This document shows, one piece after another, positions 7,185 through 16,209 of a stretch of DNA of 16,535 nt. Numbering within the stretch: the first letter of the stretch is position 1; each line of letters opens with the position of its first letter. The notes below the pieces were generated by a model, which saw only the letters and a list, made by a program, of their open reading frames with translations, made no database searches and had not been told where the DNA came from. Made by a program: the position numbers and the translations under genes. Origin of the DNA: Gemmatimonadota bacterium (GTDB lineage: Bacteria; JBHIER01; G020348925); NCBI GenBank assembly GCA_020348925.1, contig CP070758.1:1356971-1373505 (forward strand), read 5' to 3'.

Positions 7185-9284
7185 TCAAGATTCTTTTGGG
7201 AACACTCTTTCCCTCTGATTTGATTCCGGGCGCTGGGGAAGGGGGGATTTTGCTTTCGACTGTTTTGATGGAAAGCGTCGGCGCGGGAATCTTCTCCTCG
7301 TAGGCCTGCTCGCAGAAAGTTTCTCCCCTTTTATGATCTTGTCGATTTGGTCACCGTCCAAAATTTCGCGCTGCAGCAGCGCTTGAGAGAGTGTATGAAG
7401 TTTATCGACGTTATTCCTTAAAATGTTTTCAGCTCTTTTTTCCGCACCTTCTACGAGACGTCTCACCTCTTCGTCAATAAGGACGGCGGTCCGCTCGCTG
7501 TAGTCCCTGTGTTTGGCAATCTCCCGGCCTAAAAAGATCTCTTCCTCCTTCTTCCCAAAAGTGATGGGTCCGAGACTTTCGCTCATACCCCAATCGCAGA
7601 CCATCTTTCTGGCCAGTTCGGTCGCCTGCTCGATGTCATTGCCGGCACCTGTGGTGAGCTGTTTCAGGACGATTTTCTCCGCGGCACGACCGCCGAGCAT
7701 ATGGGCCAAAAGGCCAAGGCAATACTCCCTTGAATGAATGCGGCGCTCGTCAATGGGCAGATAACTGGTCAGACCGAGAGCCCGACCACGGGGGATGATG
7801 GTCACCTTGTGAACCGGGTCGCTTCCGGGAATCATCTTTGAGACGAGTGCATGACCGGATTCATGATAGGCTATGCTTTTCTTCTCCTCATCGGTGATGA
7901 CGAGGCTCTTCCGCTCCGCCCCCATCATAACCTTGTCCTTGGCCTCTTCAAAATCGATCATGGTCACTTTCGGTCTTTCCCGGCGAGCGGCCAAAAGTGC
8001 GGCTTCATTGACCAGATTCGCCAGATCGGCCCCGGAAAGGCCCGGCGTACCCCGGGCCAGAATGGAGAGTTTAACGTTTTTGGCCAGAGGAATTTTCCGT
8101 GTGTGGACTTTTAGGATGCCCTCCCGTCCTTTGATATCAGGTCGATCGACGACGATCTGACGGTCAAACCGTCCCGGTCGCAGCAGGGCCGGATCGAGGA
8201 CGTCGGGCCGGTTCGTAGCGGCCAACAGGATGACGCCTTCGTTCGATTCAAACCCGTCCATCTCCACAAGAAGCTGGTTCAGAGTCTGTTCCCGTTCGTC
8301 ATGGCCGCCTCCCAAACCTGCACCCCGGTGTCGCCCTACGGCGTCCAGTTCGTCAATGAAGATAATACACGGGGCGCTTCTTTTCCCCTGCTCGAAAAGG
8401 TCACGCACGCGCGAGGCCCCGACCCCCACGAACATCTCCACGAAATCCGAGCCACTCATGCTGAAGAAAGGTACTTCTGCTTCACCTGCCACTGCTTTGG
8501 CCAGTAATGTTTTTCCTGTTCCCGGGGGGCCCAGCAGAAGAGCGCCCTTGGGAATTTTCCCGCCCAACTTGACGAACTTCTCCGGACCTTTGAGGAACTC
8601 GATGATCTCTTGCAGCTCCTGCTTGGCCTCGTCAGCTCCTGCAACGTCTTTGAAAGTCACCTTGGGCTTGTCCTCGGTGAGCAATTTCGCCTTGCTTTTT
8701 CCGAAGGTGAAAACTCCTTTCGGCCCTCCCTGCATCTGTCGCAAGAGGAAAATCCAGAAGACGCCGACCAGGAGCCAGGGTAAAACGCCAAAAAGGATAC
8801 CCATCCAATTGGATGGTTTTGCCTTGAAATTGTACTCGAGTCCTTTCTCGTCCCACTCTTTGATCATATCCGAGTCGATGAAAGGAAGGATGACTTTGAA
8901 TTTCTGGAATTCTCTGTTATCCTGAGGTCTGATGATCGGTGAGCGGAGATCCCCCTGGAGCTCGGTATCGATAATGAGAGCCTTGGTCACATTTCCGGCT
9001 TCGAGCTGCTTTTTAAACTCGGTATAGGTAATCATCTCTTCACCGGACCTGGCGCGGGAGAAGAACTGAACACCGGCGATGGACAAAAGTATGAGGATGA
9101 TCCAGAAAGCCAGGGTCCTGGGCGTCCTTCTCCAGAGTGGGCCTCTGCGTTCGGGTTCGGGAGCCTGTCTCCTTTGATTTGAGTCACCGGGATACGGATT
9201 TCTTGGGGGGCGTCTTCTGCTTCCTTGTTGGTTCTCTTTTTTCTCTTCTTTCTGGTTCAATGTATTGTTACCTCTCTGAGACAA
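7185..9284 (-). CDS. ftsH: ATP-dependent zinc metalloprotease FtsH
   Basis: Membrane-anchored AAA+ protease that forms hexamers and degrades damaged membrane proteins and regulatory proteins. The 699-residue product has a basic, proline-rich N-terminal extension of about 55 residues, a first membrane helix ([18 protein letters not shown], about 58-75), a periplasmic segment, and a second helix (about 160-181). The AAA domain has Walker A GPPGTGKT (252-259), Walker B IIFIDE (307-312) and LLRPGRFDR (367-375). The peptidase domain has HESGH (474-478), with the third zinc ligand probably Asp550 in GAGNDIEQA. The tail is Arg/Lys-rich. The start appears to be TTG at 9284, nine bases after the tilS stop, with only a weak purine-rich site (GAGCGGG); no in-frame ATG precedes the first helix. 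Confidence 0.96.
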   Translation of the reverse strand: MSQRGNNTLNQKEEKKENQQGSRRRPPRNPYPGDSNQRRQAPEPERRGPLWRRTPRTLAFWIILILLSIAGVQFFSRARSGEEMITYTEFKKQLEAGNVTKALIIDTELQGDLRSPIIRPQDNREFQKFKVILPFIDSDMIKEWDEKGLEYNFKAKPSNWMGILFGVLPWLLVGVFWIFLLRQMQGGPKGVFTFGKSKAKLLTEDKPKVTFKDVAGADEAKQELQEIIEFLKGPEKFVKLGGKIPKGALLLGPPGTGKTLLAKAVAGEAEVPFFSMSGSDFVEMFVGVGASRVRDLFEQGKRSAPCIIFIDELDAVGRHRGAGLGGGHDEREQTLNQLLVEMDGFESNEGVILLAATNRPDVLDPALLRPGRFDRQIVVDRPDIKGREGILKVHTRKIPLAKNVKLSILARGTPGLSGADLANLVNEAALLAARRERPKVTMIDFEEAKDKVMMGAERKSLVITDEEKKSIAYHESGHALVSKMIPGSDPVHKVTIIPRGRALGLTSYLPIDERRIHSREYCLGLLAHMLGGRAAEKIVLKQLTTGAGNDIEQATELARKMVCDWGMSESLGPITFGKKEEEIFLGREIAKHRDYSERTAVLIDEEVRRLVEGAEKRAENILRNNVDKLHTLSQALLQREILDGDQIDKIIKGEKLSASRPTRRRFPRRRFPSKQSKAKSPLPQRPESNQRERVFPKES

Positions 9285-9293
9285 ATGTCCCGC

Positions 9294-10688
9294 TCAATAA
9301 TGATGGACAAAGTCTACTCTTAAAATGTCACGGCTTCGATCCGTAATTTTAAACTTCTCCGCCGGCCTCCATCCGACGACCCAGGCAATCTCATCGTTAA
9401 CAGTCAGGAGCGGAATTTCCTGCCGTTCCAGCCGGGGAATTTTCTCGTCGACGAAGAAGTCCTGCAGTTTTTTCCTTCCTTTCATTCCTAACGGTTGAAA
9501 GGTGTCTCCCGGTCGTTTTGTTCTGACCCGGAGGTCTCCGTTCATAACGGACAGATCAAAGAGACCGGTCCTCTTTCCCACTCCCTTCAAATTCGTCTGA
9601 ATCTCATGTGCGGACAAGTGTTCTGTTACCAAAGCACTTTCGATTTCCGGCAGTTCCGTTCTTCCCTGGATGGCAACCTCCCTGTCATAACGAATCTCTT
9701 TACCCCTTCTGAGGAGCAGTCTATCGAGGGTCCGCTCTGCCACCAGTTGTCCGGGCAGATGGATAATCAGGCCTGTTTTCTTCGAATCGAGCGCCTCCAG
9801 GAGCATCTGGATATGTTTGAAATGAACATCCTGAAGATTGGACTTCAACAGAAGAATAACATGGCGTAAAATCCGTCGCCGTAATCCTATATGATACATC
9901 ACGAGCCCTTGAACATCAAGGATTATTTTGTTCGTGCTCGTCTGTTTGACGAGTTTCGGCAGAATCCGTTTCACTTCCTCGGCGAAAAAATCCTCCTCCT
10001 CCTCCGTGAGTTCTGCCAAATGGCCGGCGTGTAGCGTGAAATGTGGGCTGTATTCGTTCCTGACCAAAGGGAGCAGCTCGTTGCGGATCTTATTTCGAAA
10101 ATGGCGGATGTCCAGGTTCGAGGCGTCCTGCCGCCAGGGCAGGTTGTGCTCCCTGATGTATTCTTTGATCTCGTCTCGTGTCACCTCAATGAGGGGCCTC
10201 ACGATGTATCCATCTCGAACAGAGGGGATGCCTCGAAGACCGGTGGGACCCGTACCCCGCAGCAGCCACATCATAAGTGTTTCGGCCCGGTCGTCGGCGT
10301 TGTGACCTGTGGCGATTTTTGTTGCCCCGACGTCCTGAGCAACCTTTGTGAGAAAGGCGTACCGGACCACCCGGGCCTTTTCTTCGAGGGACCCGCCTTC
10401 TTCTTCGATGAGCCGGGTCACATTGACGGATTCGACGGTGAGAGGGCAGGTCAGTTTGTCAGCGAGATGCGAGACACATTCGCTGTCTTTGTGAGCCTCT
10501 GCACCTCTGATTCCATGGTTGAGGTGCGCTACGTGTAAGTGAAGGTTCAGTAAGCCTTTTAACCGCCAGAGTAGGTGGAGGAGAGCGACGGAATCCGGTC
10601 CACCGGAAACGGCCACAACGACTCTCTCACCCTCTTTGAACATGTGAAGGCGGTCAATGGTTGCTTTCACTTTATCGATGATATCCAA
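9294..10688 (-). CDS. tilS: tRNA(Ile)-lysidine synthetase TilS
   Basis: Cytoplasmic enzyme that attaches lysine to C34 of tRNA-Ile(CAU), changing its reading from AUG to AUA and its charging from Met to Ile; essential in most bacteria. The 464-residue product has the PP-loop SGGPDS at residues 28-33, then HLNHGIRG and GHNADDRAETLMMWLLRGTG, typical of the N-terminal ATPase domain. A central helical domain follows, and a complete C-terminal domain (RTKRPGDTFQPLGMKGRKKL, then DFFVDEKIPRLERQEIPLL). The start is TTG at 10688 with GAGGA seven bases upstream (10696-10700). ftsH follows after nine bases, so the two are co-transcribed; hpt, often between them, is missing. A CAU tRNA gene lies just upstream. 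Confidence 0.96.
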   Translation of the reverse strand: MDIIDKVKATIDRLHMFKEGERVVVAVSGGPDSVALLHLLWRLKGLLNLHLHVAHLNHGIRGAEAHKDSECVSHLADKLTCPLTVESVNVTRLIEEEGGSLEEKARVVRYAFLTKVAQDVGATKIATGHNADDRAETLMMWLLRGTGPTGLRGIPSVRDGYIVRPLIEVTRDEIKEYIREHNLPWRQDASNLDIRHFRNKIRNELLPLVRNEYSPHFTLHAGHLAELTEEEEDFFAEEVKRILPKLVKQTSTNKIILDVQGLVMYHIGLRRRILRHVILLLKSNLQDVHFKHIQMLLEALDSKKTGLIIHLPGQLVAERTLDRLLLRRGKEIRYDREVAIQGRTELPEIESALVTEHLSAHEIQTNLKGVGKRTGLFDLSVMNGDLRVRTKRPGDTFQPLGMKGRKKLQDFFVDEKIPRLERQEIPLLTVNDEIAWVVGWRPAEKFKITDRSRDILRVDFVHHY

Positions 10689-10810
10689 TGAAAAATCCTC
10701 GAACTGGAGATTCAGAGCTGCCGAATCCTCTCATGAGTCACCGAGTACGCAGAGCATGTGTTTTATATGTCTTTCATTGATTTCTGTGACTCTGTGTCTC
10801 ATGAGCTGTT

Positions 10811-10849
10811 AAAATGAAAACGACCTTTCGTCCTCCGGTCGGAAAGGTC
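10811..10849 (-). terminator. Terminator downstream of the CAU tRNA gene
   Basis: Read on the minus strand, GACCTTTC (10849-10842) pairs with GAAAGGTC (10829-10822) and is followed by GTTTTCATTTT (10821-10811). It ends transcripts of the tRNA before tilS, perhaps only partly. The gap between it and tilS (10689-10810) shows no strong promoter. Confidence 0.65.
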
Positions 10850-10881
10850 TGGCTTCAGTCAAATGAATCACCTGTTGTGAA

Positions 10882-10955
10882 TAGCGGTGGAGGGATTCGA
10901 ACCCCCGACACGCGGATTATGATTCCGCTGCTCTAACCAACTGAGCTACACCGCC
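10882..10955 (-). tRNA. tRNA with CAU anticodon (elongator Met more likely, Ile2 possible)
   Basis: The reverse complement is a 74-base cloverleaf starting GGCGGTGTAGCTCAGTTGG and ending CCACCGCT plus discriminator A. The anticodon arm is GCGGA-ATCATAA-TCCGC, anticodon CAU. The T arm has GGTTCGAATCC. The 1-72 pair is G-U and the next six acceptor pairs are Watson-Crick, so it is not an initiator. CCA is not encoded (TTC follows), unlike the initiator tRNA at 7073. The sequence resembles elongator tRNA-Met, but anticodon CAU also fits the tRNA-Ile2 that TilS modifies, and tilS lies directly downstream. Confidence 0.85.
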
Positions 10956-11018
10956 GTAACGACTTACAAATATACAGCTTTGACACGCCGTGCCACATCT
11001 GTGCCCAGATAGACAATA

Positions 11019-11047
11019 AAAATAACACTATTGTTAAATATTGTCAA
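11019..11047 (-). promoter_or_regulatory. Sigma-70-type promoter for the CAU tRNA (and perhaps tilS-ftsH)
   Basis: On the minus strand, a perfect -35 TTGACA (11047-11042) is followed after 17 bases by TATTTT (11024-11019), four of six matches to the -10 consensus. The predicted start is about 55-60 bases before the mature tRNA 5' end. Confidence 0.5.
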
Positions 11048-11373
11048 GCATTTTCAAGCATTTCTTTGGAGACGGCATTCTATCGGGAGATCATTCGAAG
11101 AATGGTAAGACTTTAGGATATGTACAAGATAAGGGGATAGAAGTCGAATGATGTTAGAAAGATATATGAGGTTTGATCGAATTGATGAATTTCAGCGTGA
11201 TGGGCAACAATGAGAAACCCCACTTTGATTTTGTCAAACAAGTGAGTGTTTCAACAGGCTTGCGGGACTACAAACTCCACCCGCCTTTCTGAAATTGGTA
11301 GAATTTTCAATAGGTTTATGGTAAAAGACTCCCAACAGAGACCAAGGTAGTTTCCCCCAAAAGTTATCTTCCC
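11048..11373. other. Intergenic region with no recognisable gene
   Basis: Convergence-free spacer between the 3' end of the surface-protein gene and the tRNA promoter, both on the minus strand. All frames are broken by stops and no conserved protein segment was recognised. It contains the imperfect inverted repeat at 11249-11294. No clear terminator with a T-run follows the surface-protein stop. Confidence 0.5.
11249..11294. repeat. Imperfect inverted repeat, possible dispersed intergenic element
   Basis: TTTCA (11249-11253) and TGAAA (11290-11294) flank inner arms CAGGC-tt-GCGGG and ACCCGCCT around a loop of about a dozen bases. The symmetry is interrupted by short unpaired stretches. No T-run makes it a standard terminator. 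The shape recalls REP-like intergenic repeats, but only one copy is visible here. Confidence 0.35.
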
Positions 11374-14300
11374 CTACTTCAGAAGAACCAGTTTCTTGGT
11401 GGCCGTGAAAGCATTGGCATGAATTCGATAGAAATAGACGCCGCTTGCCACATGGGATGCATCCCATGTGGTCTTATAAAAACCGGCTTCCTGGGTGTCG
11501 TCAACCAGGATATCGATCTCTTGTCCGAGTAAATTACATACGTCTAATTTCACTTTGGCTGCCTCTGGTAAAGCATACTCAATGGAGGTCAGCGGATTGA
11601 ATGGATTCGGATAATTTTGAGCCAGGTTATACTCGGTGGGGACGGGGACAATCTTTGCTGTCGCGGTCAGGACCCGTCTCTCATTAACCAAGGCCGACAC
11701 GTCCAATGTCTTGGGCGACATGTCGGTAAATGTGACCTTCACTTCCGTCACGCTCCCGATTCCAGCAACAGCTACGCGAAGCACATCATCTTCAACAGCC
11801 CATTCGACCAGATCGCCACCGGCGGCACGAACTGCCGTTGGCTCCAAGTCGTCACATTTCAAGATCAAATCAACGGCGTAGGTTTCGGGATCAAAGGTGA
11901 ACACTATGGTATTCCCTCTGACTTGATAAGCCAGGTCACCACCCACACTTTTTGGAATGGTTGGCAGCCAGTTCTGGGTCACATCACCGATGATTACCGT
12001 TTCAAACAACTCGTAGAGATGTTCATTCACCAAATCTGAGTAGCATGCACAAGACTGACCATGTTGCTGTCCCAGATCGCCGTTATATTCAAAGATCCAC
12101 TCACCGATATGCTCAGAGGGTAGGAGGGGCGTACCGCTGTTATTGCTGACCACCCACTTCACGATGGTTGAGGCATCAAAAGCAGAGACCGTTCCATCGC
12201 CGGTCACGTCAGCCGCCAGGGAATAGTTGTGACTCAGGGTGATCTGACCGCACAGGGCCCGCAGAATCATGACCGCGTCGAAAGATGTGACAATCTGATC
12301 TTCGACCGTCAGGTCGTTCTCTCTGGACGGCTCAAGACAGAAAGCACTGCATCCAGGCCAGGCCGCGGATGAAAACCATCCACTTGCATCGGTCACAACA
12401 GCCGATGAGGCTTCTGCGCCGCATTCCCAAACCGTTGTCACAGACACGCCAGGCACCCACAAGGTATCAGTATCACTGTAGAAGATCCTGCCAGTTACGG
12501 CGAAATCCCTGACGTGCAGGTACTGGTGATCAACCCAGCAGCTCGTCAGATCACCTTCGTTCACCTTGACATACTCGATACTCAAATCCAGAATAGTGGA
12601 AGTCTCCAGATTATGGGGAACCTTAAAACCCACGTAAGCCATGGCGTACCAAGGACAGACCTCATATTCTCCATAGAAGAAGTTTTCCAGGGTATCGTTA
12701 AAGGCCATGGCGATTTGAATCTTGTCATCGTCCACGCGGCAGGTCATAATCCCGGCCTGCTCGGTGTCCAGTCCTTCGTTGCCTATCTCAAGAAGCTCAA
12801 GCCTGGTATCATAGTCCACTTCAAAGTACAGAGCCCAGATCGGCGGGATTAATGCAGCTTCATAGTCAAAGTGAATGGCAATGGGGAATTCGTACTCACC
12901 GCATGCATGGACATCCGTGGTATCAAAAGGCAGATCAACATAACCGTGTTCGTAGGGTGCTGATGGATCGCCTGGATCCGGGCCGTCATCCGGAGGTGGA
13001 AGCGCCCAGGCTCCCATAATATCACAATTATCCACGATGAAATGAACCGAGAGGGTATCGAAGAGCGGCTGGTCCGTCTCCCATGTGGAGGAAGCAATAA
13101 AATCGATCCAAATATCATCGCAGGTCCCCAGTTTGGGTGGATGCCACTCAAAGAGAGCCACCGCATCGCCACAGCCGACCACCGTATCACTGACACCGGC
13201 CACAGCGCCTTGACCTGCAAAGGTGGCCCTGTCCATCCAGGGGCATAGCGAAAAGGTTTCGGCCCAGAGCCGAATGCTGTCACCGCAGGGATGGTGAGTG
13301 TCGATGTCATGATCGCTGGCATGGACAAGGGCGCTGAAATCGTGTGACTCCTGCAGGAAAATGGTGTCGATGGTATCAGGTGCCGTCTCACCGTTCCAGG
13401 TTATCACCGGCGGAGAATTGACCTGAAAGAGTCCATGTGTCACTTCCACGCACGGCCAGCCCTCATTCATTATCGCTTCATTGAGGATAATGGGTGAATC
13501 ATCACCAGGAGCAGCAGAGCCATTCACGTGAAATTGCAGTATGACCAGGCAGCTATCGCACGATACCACACTCGCGGCTTCACCTCCGCTTATCAACCAC
13601 GCTTGTACGATACTCCGGTTTCCGCCCGGATGTTTCCACTTCAGATCCCATCCTGTCGAATCCAGGCATGTGTTCTCAAGGGTAAATGTCGAGTCGAACC
13701 AAATCACCGTTGTATCAAACTCCAGGCTGAAAAAGAGGGAATTCACATACTCCTCATCGAGACTGTGAAATCTTGAATCTGTCTGACAAATACAAACCTG
13801 GAAGACTGAATCTGGCTTAGCGATTGCCTTTTTTGGACAGATACCCATTGAGAGAAGGGGACAGTTCAACAGAGTGACTGTGAAATCATCTTTTTGGACA
13901 GTGCCAGGATCGTCGGTGACGATATCCGGAACCTCGTTGCTGGTCACAGTTCCTTGATTCATAACCTCCGTGATACCGGGAGGTAGGGGATCACGAATGG
14001 TTACGACGAACGTTATGGTCACAGTACCACCGGGCGGCACAAGCCCAATGCTTACACCGACGACCGAGTCTCCAGCTTGGTTACCGTTCGTAACAGTTCC
14101 CTGGGATGTTGAGACGCTACCGGAGACTAAAGACGTGTTCACATCAGGTGCATCGATAAAGGTAACGCCTGTGATCGGAGTCAAACCCGTGTTGGAAACT
14201 TTAACAAGGTACAGAATGTCATCTCCGGGGCTGAATGGATTGACGCCGTCACGCTCGGCATATAATAAGGCCGACTTCACCGCAGACAGTCTCATAGGAG

Positions 14301-14424
14301 CCCCACAAATTACAGTGGCCTCGTCTGCATCCGGCGGTAGCTGAACGCCAAATTCGTCAACGGCCTGATCCACAAGAGCAAAATTCGTAGCAGGATCACA
14401 AGGATTATCCGCATGGAACGTCAC
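11374..14424 (-). CDS. C-terminal part of a giant secreted surface protein: DUF11, cohesin-like, dockerin-like and FlgD-like sorting domains
   Basis: This is the distal part of one coding frame shared with the frame at 14473-16535; only an in-frame TGA (14470-14472) separates them. The GTG at 14424 is just the first possible start and has no good ribosome binding site, so independent translation is doubtful. Domains by residue from 14424: end of a DUF11-type repeat (1-40); canonical DUF11 repeat (45-175, with GDDILYLVKVSNTGLTPITG); cohesin-like beta domain (200-335, SLEFDTTVIWFDSTFTLE ... LQFHVNG); Ig-like segment (338-465); second cohesin-like domain (485-640); short carboxypeptidase-regulatory-like domain (642-690); dockerin-like pair (703-760, with ADVTGDGTVSAFDASTIVKW); beta-rich segment (770-925); FlgD-like/type IX sorting tail (931-1016, YNLAQNYPNPFNP ... 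GVYFYRIHA). It likely served as an exported adhesin or scaffold. Several cysteine pairs suggest an extracellular fold. Confidence 0.8.
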   Translation of the reverse strand: MTFHADNPCDPATNFALVDQAVDEFGVQLPPDADEATVICGAPMRLSAVKSALLYAERDGVNPFSPGDDILYLVKVSNTGLTPITGVTFIDAPDVNTSLVSGSVSTSQGTVTNGNQAGDSVVGVSIGLVPPGGTVTITFVVTIRDPLPPGITEVMNQGTVTSNEVPDIVTDDPGTVQKDDFTVTLLNCPLLSMGICPKKAIAKPDSVFQVCICQTDSRFHSLDEEYVNSLFFSLEFDTTVIWFDSTFTLENTCLDSTGWDLKWKHPGGNRSIVQAWLISGGEAASVVSCDSCLVILQFHVNGSAAPGDDSPIILNEAIMNEGWPCVEVTHGLFQVNSPPVITWNGETAPDTIDTIFLQESHDFSALVHASDHDIDTHHPCGDSIRLWAETFSLCPWMDRATFAGQGAVAGVSDTVVGCGDAVALFEWHPPKLGTCDDIWIDFIASSTWETDQPLFDTLSVHFIVDNCDIMGAWALPPPDDGPDPGDPSAPYEHGYVDLPFDTTDVHACGEYEFPIAIHFDYEAALIPPIWALYFEVDYDTRLELLEIGNEGLDTEQAGIMTCRVDDDKIQIAMAFNDTLENFFYGEYEVCPWYAMAYVGFKVPHNLETSTILDLSIEYVKVNEGDLTSCWVDHQYLHVRDFAVTGRIFYSDTDTLWVPGVSVTTVWECGAEASSAVVTDASGWFSSAAWPGCSAFCLEPSRENDLTVEDQIVTSFDAVMILRALCGQITLSHNYSLAADVTGDGTVSAFDASTIVKWVVSNNSGTPLLPSEHIGEWIFEYNGDLGQQHGQSCACYSDLVNEHLYELFETVIIGDVTQNWLPTIPKSVGGDLAYQVRGNTIVFTFDPETYAVDLILKCDDLEPTAVRAAGGDLVEWAVEDDVLRVAVAGIGSVTEVKVTFTDMSPKTLDVSALVNERRVLTATAKIVPVPTEYNLAQNYPNPFNPLTSIEYALPEAAKVKLDVCNLLGQEIDILVDDTQEAGFYKTTWDASHVASGVYFYRIHANAFTATKKLVLLK

Positions 14425-16209
14425 ATCAACAATGACACTGGCGTTTGGGCCAAGAGGACCCAGATTATCTCAGGCAAGTTTTGAACCATCATTATCATTC
14501 CACGGTATTGTAGCCTCCACTGGAGAAATACATCCCTCCGGATAGTCGTCAGTCAAAGGCAACAATGGGAGGCTCGTTGTCCCAGTATTCAGAATTTTGG
14601 TCCGAAAAATGAGATTGTTACATACAGTGACAATTCCGCTTGGTGGATCGATCAGTGTTTTCGTAACCTGTAAAAAGGATTCAACCAATTCCACGTTGGC
14701 CGTGTCTGAGTTATCAGGGACATGAAATCCGTATTCATCTTGAGCCCCCCCGACCGTCACCCTATTAACCGTCAGCCCGCAAGCATTCATTACGATGAAT
14801 TCTGTCTTCACGTCTATGAAGGAACCGGTGTATATTGTTGGATCCAGGGATCCCAGATTATTCCAGACAATTGTTCCGCTCACATGAGTATCCGGAGCTG
14901 GCTCAGCCTTCAGAAAGGAGAGGCATCCTGGATCGTATATATCTTCGAGAGGTAGAATGGCTATGATCGTGTTGCCCGAGTTGAAAATGGTAGTGTGAAA
15001 AGCAATTGTATCACCTACCTGCGCGAAGCCCAAAAATGGATCAGTAAGGTTTTTAGTGATCTGCACTTCAGGCTGCAACAGATTCGCCGTAGTAATCCAA
15101 GAGTCGTCGGGCACCGGCATGCCAAACTCGTTCTCAGCCCCTATTACTGATACAGTATCTGCCGTGTTACCGCACGGGGCAAGAGCCTGAAATGTCACCT
15201 CTACCGTATCAAAAGCTCCAGTCCACAAAGGACCAATATTGTCCCAAGTAACCCGACCGGATATTGATGCATCCTCCGCCGGAGTGGAGGAGACGAAACT
15301 GAGACATGCCGGATCGTAATGATCGTGCAGAGGTAAAAGCGTAATGATCGAGGACCCCGTGTTTTCAATTACAATCCGAAAAATCACCGTATCTCCCACT
15401 AGAACTGCACCGCTTATCGGCTTTATTGCACCCTTCTCCACATGAACACCCGTCTCATCAATATCCACATCGGCCGTATTCTGGGCGTCCGGAACAGGGA
15501 AACCATATTCATCCTCAGCCCCGCTGACAGTGGCCGTGTTGATAACCGAGTGACACGCAGCAAGCGCCGTGAAGCTGACTGTTGCAGTCTTGGAACCTCC
15601 GACACCCAATGGGCCAATATTGTTCCAGGTAAGCTGCCCTCCTGTCAGGCCATCCGGGGAGGGTGACGCTGATTCAAAACTGAGACAGACGGGATTGTAA
15701 GAATCCTCCAGGGGCAGTAGCGTGATCTCTGTCGTACCCGTATTTAGTATCTCAATCTCAAAGATGACCGGATCACCAACTTTGACCGTTGGTGCAGAAA
15801 TCCGGTTTTTGATCACCACAAGCCCTTGCTGAACCAGCTCCACAAAAGCCGTGTCCGACTGATCCGGCACCGGTGTACCAAACACGTCCTCCACACCGAT
15901 CACCCCGGCCGTGTCAATAGTCACTCCGCACGGCGCAAGGGCCGTGAAATTGACAGTCACAATCATAGTATCACCGGCTTCTAGGAGACCGAGATTCTCC
16001 CAGATTATGGTCCCCTCTACATGGTCTGTCTGCACGGGACTGGCCCATAAGAAACGGAGACAAGCTTGATTATAGCTGTCAACGAGAGACGTCATGGTCA
16101 AAGTCGTGCATCCGCTGTTCTGAAGCACAATCTCAAACACTATGAGATCCCCGACAGTGGCAGCAGCATTAGTAGGCATCGTTCTTTTCTTCTTCACCAT
16201 CAGATCCGG
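14305..16209 (-). repeat. Five tandem DUF11-type protein repeats of about 125 residues
   Basis: Five units share the order V-GD-(I/V)-F-x3-(I/L)-x-N-(T/S)-G, then D-x-Y-(N/D)-x2-C-(L/I)-S-F, then W-(D/N/E)-N-(I/L)-G-x-L, then A-C/P-C-G, then DE(Y/F)G-x-PVPD. The unit starts are near 16209, 15828, 15450, 15072 and 14679. The fifth unit is split by the TGA at 14470, yet its second half (DNLGPLGPNASV ... VDEFGVQLPPDADEATV) aligns with the others in the same frame. Confidence 0.85.
14470..14472 (-). other. In-frame TGA at the position of a conserved Trp
   Basis: The codon sits in ...SKLA-TGA-DNLGPLGP... where the four preceding repeats read IIWENLGLL, LTWNNIGPL, VTWDNIGPL and IVWNNLGSL. A single base (plus-strand T instead of C at 14470) converts TGG to TGA. 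The frame is open for about 690 codons upstream and 1031 codons downstream. Confidence 0.9.

Noticed and set aside
7085-7303. Open frame beginning MDSNHRPLGYEPNELTDC
   Set aside because: It is the antisense translation of the initiator tRNA gene, a known false-positive pattern.
8230-8925. 231-codon plus-strand open frame opposite ftsH
   Set aside because: Shadow of the ftsH gene, Ser/Pro-rich with no motif of its own.
14430-14472. Selenocysteine insertion at the in-frame TGA, because TGGG and CCCA after it can form a small hairpin
   Set aside because: The aligned residue is Trp, not Cys or Ser, and the stem is only four pairs; a point change from TGG is much simpler.
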